Origin: Chloroflexota bacterium
Lineage (GTDB): Bacteria; Chloroflexota; Dehalococcoidia; Lucifugimonadales; UBA3495
NCBI GenBank assembly: GCA_002710215.1
Contig: PAJQ01000001.1
Span: 1-36,949 of the forward strand
Direction: 5' to 3'
DNA length: 36,949 bases
Shown: positions 25,504 through 32,805 of the stretch, one piece after another
Layout of the letters: every line of letters starts with the position of its first letter
Position numbering within the stretch: the stretch's first letter is position 1
Translations under genes and position numbers: made by a program
Notes under the pieces: model-generated
The model's database searches: none
What the model was told of the DNA's origin: nothing
What the model saw: only the letters and a program-made list of their open reading frames with translations

Positions 25504-26343
25504 ATGGTCAGTAGCCAGACAGACTTATTAATCCAAACTGTGAATAACGAAGCGAACCGTTTGGGCGACTTTCTGACCGGCCTTGACCAGCAGATGTGGT
25601 CCCGTGACAGCGCCTGCGAAGGTTGGGTTATCGGCGACGTGGTCGCTCACCTGGCGGGGGGAGCCGCCACTTGGGCCAACTCCATAACCCGGGCAGTGGC
25701 TGGAGACTCAGGTCCGCCAGAGGGGCAGGATTTTATGGCCCCCGGCCAGCGCGGCTCCGAAACCATCGGCCAAGCCGCCCGGGATTCCCATCAACAGGTT
25801 GGAATGGGGTTGATGGAGAATTTCCGCACCGGATACGCAGGCTTGGCTCAGGTACTAGCCGGCCTCAAGGCCGATGATTGGGACAAACCCTGCTTCCACC
25901 GCCGCGGCCCCATGCCGATCGTAGATTTTGTGTCCCTTAGGCTCCAAGAGCTGGCGATTCATGGCTGGGACATCCGCTCCGGCCTGGATCAAAATGCGAC
26001 TGTGTCTGAGGAAGCATTGCCGGTGCTGGCGGGGCGGGTGCCCCGGTGGCTGGGCTTCGCCTTCGTGTCCGGCCTAGACCTGCCTACCCCAGTTAGGTAT
26101 CGTTTCGACATTGCGAGTCCCGTGGCGGTCCAGGAAGATGTGGTGGTCAACCGCGACACATTCTCCATCCAACCTTCCGGCCGAGGCATCGCCGATGTCA
26201 CTTTCCGGGGCAACACCGGCAACTACATCCTTCTGATTTACGGCCGGTTGGCCCCCAGTCATGGTGTTGCCACCGGCCGTCTAATCATCGAAGGGTCGCA
26301 GAAAGAGGCGGAAAACTTCACCGCCTGGTTCAAAGGATTCTAG
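25504..26343 (+). CDS. DinB / maleylpyruvate isomerase-like protein (TIGR03083-like)
   Basis: A 279-residue protein. An ATG at 25492 is in frame, but the start at 25504 has GGAGG five bases upstream, so it is preferred. The N-terminal four-helix domain has GWVIGDVVAHLAGG with H49 and LRLQELAIHGWDIR with E149 and H153, the three metal-ligand positions of mycothiol-dependent maleylpyruvate isomerase. The C-terminal part (about 190-279) reads like the small SCP2-like domain often attached. Known enzymes of the family use mycothiol or another low-molecular-weight thiol. Chloroflexota are not known mycothiol makers, so a different thiol or substrate is likely. Confidence 0.82.
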   Translation: MVSSQTDLLIQTVNNEANRLGDFLTGLDQQMWSRDSACEGWVIGDVVAHLAGGAATWANSITRAVAGDSGPPEGQDFMAPGQRGSETIGQAARDSHQQVGMGLMENFRTGYAGLAQVLAGLKADDWDKPCFHRRGPMPIVDFVSLRLQELAIHGWDIRSGLDQNATVSEEALPVLAGRVPRWLGFAFVSGLDLPTPVRYRFDIASPVAVQEDVVVNRDTFSIQPSGRGIADVTFRGNTGNYILLIYGRLAPSHGVATGRLIIEGSQKEAENFTAWFKGF

Positions 26344-26344
26344 A

Positions 26345-26416
26345 AATCACCGCAGAGGTCACAGAGATAGCAGGTCAAAACATTATCAACTCGGCGCTCT
26401 CCGCGTCCCTGTGGTG
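26345..26416. repeat. CACCGCAGAGG-type imperfect inverted repeat
   Basis: TCACCGCAGAGGTCACAGAG near 26346 and its diverged complement CTCTCCGCGTCCCTGTGGTG near 26396 flank about 30 bases. This pattern is a common interspersed element in many bacterial genomes. It fills the gap between two convergent genes and may act as a bidirectional transcription stop. Confidence 0.6.
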
Positions 26417-26434
26417 AATTCGTCCTCCGCCTCT

Positions 26435-26827
26435 TCAGCCGATAACCGCGATGGCCTCCACCTCCACCACCAACTCCGGGTCGGCCAGGCCGGCCACTAT
26501 CACGGTGGTGCTGGTGGGGCGCCCCTCCGGCGGCTGTGCGATCGCCCGGCCCGCCCGCACCCCGGCCATGTTCTCCCTGCCCACCACGTAGGTATTTGTC
26601 TTGACGATGTCGGCCAGCGTTCCTCCGGCGGCCTTGACCGCCGCTTCCAGGTTCGCCCACGCCTGAATCGTCTGGGCTTCGGCGTTGCCGACGTGGATGG
26701 GCTTTCCATTCACATCACGGGAAAGCTGCCCGGCGATGTAGACGGTGTTCCCCACCTTGACCACGTGGTGGTAGATGTTGTTAGGTGGAGTTCCCAATTC
26801 CGGAGGATCGATAAATTCCTTCTGCAT
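26435..26827 (-). CDS. Rid family (YjgF/YER057c/UK114) protein
   Basis: A 130-residue protein of the chorismate-mutase-like trimer fold. Members such as RidA hydrolyse reactive enamine/imine intermediates. Blocks seen are VKVGNTVYIAGQLSRDVNG, EAQTIQAWANLEAAVKAAGG, DIVKTNTYVVG and the end VEVEAIAVIG. A further in-frame ATG lies ten codons upstream, but the start at 26827 has AGGAGG seven to eight bases before it. The Arg that RidA uses (in 'ARS-x-V' before the last strands) is not present; this protein has RPTSTTVIV, with Ser/Thr at that place. It may belong to a non-RidA subgroup with another role. Confidence 0.85.
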   Translation of the reverse strand: MQKEFIDPPELGTPPNNIYHHVVKVGNTVYIAGQLSRDVNGKPIHVGNAEAQTIQAWANLEAAVKAAGGTLADIVKTNTYVVGRENMAGVRAGRAIAQPPEGRPTSTTVIVAGLADPELVVEVEAIAVIG

Positions 26828-26896
26828 TTCAAGTACCTCCTGATAGTTTTGAGTCATAGATTCCGCTGTTTACCACTGTAATTGTGTGCGGCCAGT

Positions 26897-26998
26897 CACC
26901 CCCATCCCTTCGACTGGGCTCAGGGCAGGCTCTAGCCTTCCCCCATCGAGGGGAAATGGATTTGTCCTCGCCCCCTTTACGGGGAGAGTTAGAGAGGG
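26897..26998. repeat. Hairpin repeats, copy 2 (reverse) plus a second element
   Basis: 26897-26953 is a reverse-complement copy of the element at 24235-24292, differing at only a few positions. Right after it, 26968-26995 holds a related hairpin element (CTCGCCCCCTTTACGGGGAG). No gene is present from 26858 to 27070; a weak open frame through here reads 'ACPEPSRRD', the usual translation of this repeat, and is not a gene. Confidence 0.8.
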
Positions 26999-27070
26999 GC
27001 TTGGCTGTGAGATCAACGCAGGCAAGCCAGCCGGCGCTGGCCAATGGGTAGTTTATGAAATTGGGGCCGT

Positions 27071-28645
27071 CTAGGTAGAAGAGCGGCCCCGCCGCAGCCC
27101 TCGTCCCGGTAAAGCGCCGGTGTTTTCACCTTGGTCGATGACCACCCGGCCGTTGACGATCACGTAGTCTATACCCACTGGGTAGTGCTTGGGGTCCTCC
27201 TTGGTGGCGTGGGTTTTGACCGTGTCGGGATTGAACAGCACGATGTCGGCCTTGAATCCGTCCCGCAGCAGCCCCCGGTCGGGTATGCCCAGCCGCTGGG
27301 CCGGGAACGAGGTCATCTTACGGATGGCTTCAGGAAGCGATAGATGCTTCTCCGCGCGCACGAACTCGGCCAGCACTATGGGAAAACAACCGTAGGTCCT
27401 GGGGTTGGGGTACTCGCCAAATAGGATGGCGTCGCTGGCAATCATGCCCATGGGGTGGGAAACGAAGGCCCACAGAGTGTGGGGGTTGGTCCCTAGACCC
27501 ACGGTTGATATACCCAGGTTCTCCTCCATCAGCAAGTCGAACAGAGCGTCCTCCGGGTCCTGGTTCCGCATTTCAGCTATGTCGGTGATCAACCGGCCGT
27601 CGTATTGCCGGTTCTGGGGCTGGGTGAAGTTGGTGAGCCAGTTGTTCTCCAGGCGGTCTCTGGAGATTTCCCGTTTCATCCTGGCCCGGTCGTCCGCATC
27701 CTGCAGCGCCGCCATCAGCCGTTCCGGTCCGCCGTCCTTGGCCCAGTGGGGCAGCCCGATGGCCACCATTGTGCCTGAATAAGGGTAGGTATAGCAATCG
27801 AACGTAACGTCCAACCCCTCGTCCCGGGCGTTCTCCACCAGACCGATGTAGTCCAGATGGCTTCCCACTCCTTGGGCGCTCTGGCGGTAGTGGGTCAAGT
27901 GGATCGGGCAGCCGCTGCGCCTGCCGATCTCCACCGCTTCCTCCCAGGGCGCCATCAACCCCTGAGACCGGAGGCTGGCCCTGGTGTGGGTGTGATAGAT
28001 GCCTCCCAGTGAGGCCGCTACCTGGGATAGGGCCGACAGCTCGGCGGTGTCCGCATAGGAGCCGGGTGGATAGTCCAGGCCGGTGGACAGCCCATATGCC
28101 CCCTCTTCCATGGCCTCTCGGACGACCGACTTCATGTCTTCCAACTCGGCGGCCGTGGCGGGCCGGTCGTTCCAGCCCACCGACCATATGCGCACCGGGG
28201 AGTTGCCCAAGATATAGGCCATGTTGATCGCGACCGTTCCGTCGTACTTGCCCAGCAGGTCGGCGACGGTCAGCCAGTCGGCGGGCATGGGCGGATAGCC
28301 GTTCAGGCCCGAGTCCAGCCAGATGTACCGGTGCAACTCTTCCTGAGTTTTGAATGGGGCGTGGGAGATGCCGTCAATGCCCACCAACTCGGTCGTCACT
28401 CCCTGGCGCACCTTGGGATCGTGGTGCGGCTCTCCCAGAATGGTCAGCCCGGCGTGGGAATGGACGTCGACAAAACCCGGACAAACCACGTACCCCGTGG
28501 CATCGATGACCCGGCCCGCCTCCAGGTGAGAAACGTCCCCCCGATGAATGGTGACCGAGTCGCCCGTAACCAGCAAGGCAGCGTAAAATCCGGGACTGCC
28601 GCTGCCGTCTATTACTAGACCGTTTTTGATGATGAGGTCTGGCAT
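27071..28645 (-). CDS. D-aminoacylase-like amidohydrolase
   Basis: A 524-residue amidohydrolase of the N-acyl-D-amino-acid deacylase type. The open frame extends upstream, but ATG at 28645 has AGGAG about six bases before it and gives the family start MPDLIIKNGLVIDGSGSPGF. Metal motif 1 is VDVHSHAGL with H62 and H64. Further ligands are H220 (HTHTR) and H249/H252 (IHLTHY). Near the end, MGMIASDAILFGEYP supplies the conserved Asp. Known D-aminoacylases have Cys in 'GNCG-x-S'; here the same place reads GIDGIS, with D91. Substrates could be N-acyl-D-amino acids or other amides. It is divergent from the Rieske gene. Confidence 0.87.
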   Translation of the reverse strand: MPDLIIKNGLVIDGSGSPGFYAALLVTGDSVTIHRGDVSHLEAGRVIDATGYVVCPGFVDVHSHAGLTILGEPHHDPKVRQGVTTELVGIDGISHAPFKTQEELHRYIWLDSGLNGYPPMPADWLTVADLLGKYDGTVAINMAYILGNSPVRIWSVGWNDRPATAAELEDMKSVVREAMEEGAYGLSTGLDYPPGSYADTAELSALSQVAASLGGIYHTHTRASLRSQGLMAPWEEAVEIGRRSGCPIHLTHYRQSAQGVGSHLDYIGLVENARDEGLDVTFDCYTYPYSGTMVAIGLPHWAKDGGPERLMAALQDADDRARMKREISRDRLENNWLTNFTQPQNRQYDGRLITDIAEMRNQDPEDALFDLLMEENLGISTVGLGTNPHTLWAFVSHPMGMIASDAILFGEYPNPRTYGCFPIVLAEFVRAEKHLSLPEAIRKMTSFPAQRLGIPDRGLLRDGFKADIVLFNPDTVKTHATKEDPKHYPVGIDYVIVNGRVVIDQGENTGALPGRGLRRGRSST

Positions 28646-28734
28646 CGCATTCTCCTGAGTGTTGGCCGGGAGTGTCCCCCGCTTTATATCACTGCAACGC
28701 CCTACCAGCAACCACAGATTTTCCGCCAAACAAG

Positions 28735-28763
28735 TTTTGCCGGAGGCGCGTTCGGGGTATACT
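28735..28763 (+). promoter_or_regulatory. Promoter of the Rieske oxygenase gene
   Basis: TATACT at 28758-28763 is a strong -10 box. Possible -35 hexamers are TTTTGC (17-base spacer), TTTGCC (16) or TTGCCG (15). The expected RNA start is near 28770, about 33 bases before the GTG start. It lies in the divergent gap between the amidohydrolase and the oxygenase. Confidence 0.55.
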
Positions 28764-28802
28764 AGTCTCCGGAATCCTGGAAACATCCCCAGGAGGTGCG
28801 CC

Positions 28803-30071
28803 GTGATTGCCGACGTTAGTAATCTGGTGGATGGAGACCGTGGGCTGGTTAGCCGGCGGATATTCATCGAACAAGACATCTACCAGCAAGAGTTGGAGCG
28901 AATCTTCGCCCGGTGCTGGCTGTTCCTTTGCCATGAAAGCCAGATACCCAAACCCGGCGACTTCTTCAGCACCTATATGGGCGAGGACCCGGTGTTGGTG
29001 ATGCGGGACACGGGGGGCAAGGTCAACGCTTTCCTCAACATTTGCCGCCATCGGGGCAACCGCCTTTGCCGGGCTGACTCAGGTAACGCCTCCTCTTTCA
29101 GTTGCGCATATCACGGCTGGACCTACGGCAACGACGGTGGTCTGATGGCGGTTCCCAACGAGCGGGACGCTTATTACGGGGAGCTTGACCAGAGTCAGTG
29201 GAATCTGGTTCCGGTGGCCCAACTGGACAGCTACAAAGGATTGATCTTCGCCACATTCGACTCTGACGCGCCTTCCCTTCGGGACTACTTGGGCGAGATG
29301 GCCTGGTACCTGGACTGCTTCTTCGACCGCCGCGAGGGCGGGGTAGAGGTTGTGGGGGGAGTTCAAAAGTGGACGGTCCCCGCCAACTGGAAGCTGCCTG
29401 CGGAGAACTTTGCCGGCGATGCCTATCACACCGCTTGGAGCCATCTTTCGGCCATCAGAACCGGGTTCGCCGGCGATTTCCGGGTGCGGCCATCTACCCA
29501 GGGCGCTGTCCTCTCTCCGGGGAATGGACACTGTATCATCGCCCTGGGGCCCGAAGACGTGGCCGCGCCTCCGGAACCGGATATATTGGAGTACGAGAAA
29601 CAGGTCCGCGCCGAGGTGGAGCAACGTCTGGGTGAGCGCACCAGCCGGGTCAATCCCATCGTGGGCACCATGTTCCCCAACTTCTCCATGCTGCGGGCCG
29701 CCTCCTACACCTTTCGGGTTTGGCATCCCAAGGGGCCGGAGAAAACCGAGGTGTGGGCCTGGGTATTCGCCGATAAAGCGGCTCCGGACCATATCAAACA
29801 ACAATTGAGACTGGCCAGCATTCGGGGCTTCGGTCCATCGGGTACCTTTGAGCAGGACGACATGGACAATTGGCAGGAATGCACTCAGACGTCTCGGGGC
29901 GTGGTTTCCCGAAGATTCGAATTGAATATGCAGATGGGCCTGGGCCACGAAAGTTTTGACGAAGAACTGCAGGCTTGGACCAGCGATTTCCGGCTGAGCG
30001 AAGCGAACCATCGCCGTTTTTACGGCCGGTGGGCGCAGGTCATGGGCGCTGACAGCTGGCAGGGACTTTAG
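28803..30071 (+). CDS. Rieske non-heme iron oxygenase, alpha subunit
   Basis: A 422-residue oxygenase that would hydroxylate an organic compound using electrons passed through its [2Fe-2S] cluster. The Rieske ligands are C81-x-H83 and C101-x-x-H104, in CRHRGNRLCR and CAYHGWTYG. The catalytic domain has NWKLPAENFAGDAYHTAWSH, where D206, H209 and H214 are the expected bridging Asp and iron His pair. Start: the open frame begins at 28659, but GTG at 28803 has AGGAGG six bases upstream and the promoter at 28735-28763. No beta subunit, ferredoxin or reductase gene is nearby, so its electron donor is elsewhere. Substrate unknown. Confidence 0.93.
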   Translation: MIADVSNLVDGDRGLVSRRIFIEQDIYQQELERIFARCWLFLCHESQIPKPGDFFSTYMGEDPVLVMRDTGGKVNAFLNICRHRGNRLCRADSGNASSFSCAYHGWTYGNDGGLMAVPNERDAYYGELDQSQWNLVPVAQLDSYKGLIFATFDSDAPSLRDYLGEMAWYLDCFFDRREGGVEVVGGVQKWTVPANWKLPAENFAGDAYHTAWSHLSAIRTGFAGDFRVRPSTQGAVLSPGNGHCIIALGPEDVAAPPEPDILEYEKQVRAEVEQRLGERTSRVNPIVGTMFPNFSMLRAASYTFRVWHPKGPEKTEVWAWVFADKAAPDHIKQQLRLASIRGFGPSGTFEQDDMDNWQECTQTSRGVVSRRFELNMQMGLGHESFDEELQAWTSDFRLSEANHRRFYGRWAQVMGADSWQGL

Positions 30072-30114
30072 ATTCTAGGTCGGCTTAAACGAGGCACGAG
30101 GTTAGAATGCTCAT

Positions 30115-30414
30115 ATGGTAACTACGCACGTCTACATCGAACCTCGACCCGAATCTCAGCTCGTCGACGGGCGAATAGGTGTGAATCCGGCTGATGTAGC
30201 CAAAGCCCCCAAGCTGAGTCAGCCTTTGGCCTGGGCGCTTGCCCACATCTGGGCGTTAATACGGGGAGACGCGATTCTGGCGGCGGTAGGCAACCCAGTG
30301 CTGGCGTTTCACGACTGGATCTCCGACCCACCCATGACGGAGCGAGACCGTACTAAGCACTACATCGTTGAGACCCGGAAAGCCAGCAAAAAACGCCGCT
30401 TGGCGGGTCGTTAG
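30115..30414 (+). CDS. Small hypothetical protein
   Basis: A 99-residue frame I do not recognise. It has a central region QPLAWALAHIWALIRGDAIL that is moderately hydrophobic but not a clear membrane segment, followed by a charged, basic C-terminus (RKASKKRRLAGR). TAGAAT at 30103-30108 ends six bases before the ATG, where a -10 box for a leaderless message would lie; there is no good ribosome binding site. It sits 43 bases after the Rieske gene on the same strand. It could be read through from there. Confidence 0.45.
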   Translation: MVTTHVYIEPRPESQLVDGRIGVNPADVAKAPKLSQPLAWALAHIWALIRGDAILAAVGNPVLAFHDWISDPPMTERDRTKHYIVETRKASKKRRLAGR

Positions 30415-30466
30415 AGACTCTTCCTGGTTGATCGCCTGCCCCACTCCCCCGGCGCGCCCTACCTGT

Positions 30467-31624
30467 TTACCCCGAACTGTACCTCCGGTAGTAGCGCACC
30501 GCATTGTCCCAGAACAGCTTCTTCTTCGCGCTTTCCGGAATGCCGTCCCACGCCATCACCGTGTCGACCGATATGGGAAACCAACTCTCGCCGTGGGGGT
30601 AGTCGGACGCGTACATCAGGATGTCTTCTCCCAAGATGTCTATGACGCTCTTGGTGACCTCTTGGCCTTCCGACATCTCGATGCTCTGGAAATACCGCCC
30701 GCTGGACACATACTCGCTGGGAGTTTGCGCTAGTTTTGGGAGAGCCGATGGAATCGATATCTGGTGTTCGTCCAGCCGCTTTACCCAGAAGGGTAGCCAA
30801 CCGTGTCCCGCTTCCAGCACTCCCACCCTCAAGTCCGGGTAACGATCCATCACACCAGACCCGACGATGGAGGCCATGTTGCGCATGCCGCACCAAGGGT
30901 GGGCGGCCGAACGTTGCAGCCAGAGGTTGTCCCAGGTGTCCAGTCCCCCTGGCGCGTAGGGCGGGGCCACGGTAAAAGTGTGCAGCAATATCGAAAGGTC
31001 GTTCTGGGCGGCGGCGGCCCAGATGGGCTCCAGGTCCGGATGGTCCAGGGGCGTGCCGTAAGGGGCGTAAACAAAAACCGCCATTGGCCAGCGGGATTTC
31101 CCCCACCGGTCGATCTCCGAAACGGCGGCCTCCACGTCCCGGGCGGAGCACAGGATGACCCCGGTGAGCCGGTCGCTAAAAGGCCGGCAGTAGTCCTCCA
31201 TCCAACGGTGATACGCCTCATAGAACGAATTTTCCAGAGCCGTGTCCGGTTGGGAGGTCCAGACGCCGAACCAGCCCGATGGTAGCAGCAGGTTTACGTC
31301 CACGCCTTCCAGGTCCATGTCCTTGATGCGCTCGGCGGGGTCGTCCTCCAGCAACGGGTTGGGCGGCTGCCGGTGCTGGGCGGTGAACCCGGTCATATAC
31401 TCGCTGGCGTCGGACTCCCGGGCTTCCGGTTCACCCAAACGGCGAGCGTATTTACGGGTGTTGAAGTTGTAAGTCGAGTGGCCCGTCTTGTCGTTCTTCC
31501 GCAGAAACCCTTCAAACTCCTTGAGCCTGTCCAGGTCCCCGGCGCTCATGTACCGCTCAAGAATGTCAGCCTGGGGACCGACGTGAGTGTCCGAATCGAA
31601 TATCTTGTAGCCGTTCTTTGCCAT
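30467..31624 (-). CDS. Amidohydrolase-2 family enzyme (ACMSD-like)
   Basis: A 385-residue TIM-barrel metal enzyme of the decarboxylase/hydrolase group that includes aminocarboxymuconate-semialdehyde and gamma-resorcylate decarboxylases. Metal motif 1 is FDSDTHVGP (D12, H14). Later conserved parts are ILLHTFTVAPP with a His ligand, LEAGHGWLPFWVKRLDEH and MYASDYPHGE with the Asp before Tyr-Pro-His. ATG at 31624 has AGAGGG a few bases upstream. The substrate is unknown; the family often acts on ring-cleavage or aromatic-acid products, which would fit a Rieske oxygenase next door on the other strand. Confidence 0.88.
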   Translation of the reverse strand: MAKNGYKIFDSDTHVGPQADILERYMSAGDLDRLKEFEGFLRKNDKTGHSTYNFNTRKYARRLGEPEARESDASEYMTGFTAQHRQPPNPLLEDDPAERIKDMDLEGVDVNLLLPSGWFGVWTSQPDTALENSFYEAYHRWMEDYCRPFSDRLTGVILCSARDVEAAVSEIDRWGKSRWPMAVFVYAPYGTPLDHPDLEPIWAAAAQNDLSILLHTFTVAPPYAPGGLDTWDNLWLQRSAAHPWCGMRNMASIVGSGVMDRYPDLRVGVLEAGHGWLPFWVKRLDEHQISIPSALPKLAQTPSEYVSSGRYFQSIEMSEGQEVTKSVIDILGEDILMYASDYPHGESWFPISVDTVMAWDGIPESAKKKLFWDNAVRYYRRYSSG

Positions 31625-31733
31625 GGTTCACCCTCTTGTTGAGATTCTCAAGCCGTCGTTACATCCTGATGTTCGGGAAACCGTGGGGTTGCCTGCTCGT
31701 TGTTTTACTGTGAGTAAAGGACCGAGAGGCGAT

Positions 31734-32684
31734 TTACTTTCGCCCAGCCGACCGATGGTATTTTTCGAGAGCCTCGGCGGAGAAGTATTTCTCTTCCAGT
31801 TCTCGTTGCTTGGCCACTTCCGCGCCGCCAATCTTCAACTGGCCGCTGACGTAAGGGTTGTCTTTGTGGGCCTCCCGGAAATCCTGATAGGCGATGCTGC
31901 CTCTTTCCATGAAATCTTTGATGTAATCGTACAGCGCCACGTAGGTCACCAGGTGGGTGGGCTGGGGTACCCAGGCGATATTGACGCCCAGGTCCAGTAG
32001 CTCGTCGTTGGTCAAAGGCGAGTTCATGAAGCCCTGCATTATCGAGAATGGGCCCTCCACCGCCTCCCTGGCCCCACGGACCTCGTCAACCACTCTGGGA
32101 GCCGTGAACTGCACCCAGTCGACCCCGCCGATCTCTTTGTAGGCCTTCATCCGGTCCAGGGCCTCGGCGTAGCCGCCGTTGGCGGCCTCTCCGGTATAGC
32201 ACTGGGCAATGACCACAAAGTTGGGGTCCAGCTCCCGCTTGCGCTCCACGGCCGCCTGATACCTGGCCAGGACCACTTCCAAGGACTCAACCTCCATGCC
32301 CGCCGTGCCGGTGCCCCGCTTCCCTTCGATGGGCTGGTCGTCGATGCGGACGCCGGCGACGCCCTCTTTGATGCAGTCCTCCACCATGCGCCGTACCGCC
32401 ATCACGCCGCCGTGGCCGGTGTCGCCGTCTAGAATGACTGGGAAACTCACGGCCCGGGCGATCCAGCCCGCGATCAAGATACACTCGCTGAGGGTGGCGG
32501 TCCCCACGTCCTCCAGACCGGTGTAGGAGCCGACTACACCGCTGGTGCCGACGAATCCGGCTTCCGCCCCAGCGGCTTCCATAACCCGGGCCAGGGCGGC
32601 GCTGGGTGGGTGCATCACGCTGAGCACCCGGTCTTTCCGCCGTATCAACTCTTGCAGCTTGGCGGTGGCTTCTTGGTAGGGCAT
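31734..32684 (-). CDS. Isocitrate lyase / PEP mutase superfamily protein
   Basis: A 316-residue TIM-barrel protein of the family that breaks or makes C-C or C-P bonds next to a carboxylate. The Mg-binding region is VILDGDTGHGG with D86 and D88. The next conserved block, IDDQPIEGKRGTGTAGM (114-130), is where methylisocitrate lyases have 'EDQ-x-x-PKRCGH'. The catalytic Cys is missing here, so it is not an ordinary isocitrate or methylisocitrate lyase. Other members without the Cys include PEP mutase and oxaloacetate hydrolase types. The C-terminal helix region is about 50 residues, Glu/Lys-rich. ATG is preceded by AAGAGG at about 11 bases. Confidence 0.85.
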   Translation of the reverse strand: MPYQEATAKLQELIRRKDRVLSVMHPPSAALARVMEAAGAEAGFVGTSGVVGSYTGLEDVGTATLSECILIAGWIARAVSFPVILDGDTGHGGVMAVRRMVEDCIKEGVAGVRIDDQPIEGKRGTGTAGMEVESLEVVLARYQAAVERKRELDPNFVVIAQCYTGEAANGGYAEALDRMKAYKEIGGVDWVQFTAPRVVDEVRGAREAVEGPFSIMQGFMNSPLTNDELLDLGVNIAWVPQPTHLVTYVALYDYIKDFMERGSIAYQDFREAHKDNPYVSGQLKIGGAEVAKQRELEEKYFSAEALEKYHRSAGRK

Positions 32685-32735
32685 GATTCGGCCAACCTCT
32701 TGTTAGGTTAGGAGTCTATTCGAATTCCAGTCAGG

Positions 32736-32766
32736 GTAGTTCGCCCAGCTCACCACGAACGGGGAC
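32736..32766. repeat. Degenerate GTTCGTGGTGAGC-type repeat
   Basis: On the minus strand this reads CCGTTCGTGGTGAGCTGGGC then GAACTAC. It resembles a widespread bacterial element of the form 'GTTCGTGGTGAGC..GTCGAACCAC', with the second arm decayed. It lies in the 121-base gap between two minus-strand genes. Confidence 0.45.
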
Positions 32767-32805
32767 AATCGTTCTCTCTGAGCCTGCTGACGGGGGGTGA
32801 GGGCC

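Noticed and set aside
26829-27044. A short minus-strand open frame with 'ACPEPSRRD'
   Set aside because: This peptide is the translation of the interspersed hairpin repeat, not of a gene.
29079-30011. A 310-codon minus-strand open frame antisense to the Rieske gene
   Set aside because: The Rieske frame on the other strand has all its metal ligands; the antisense frame has none of the features of a known protein.
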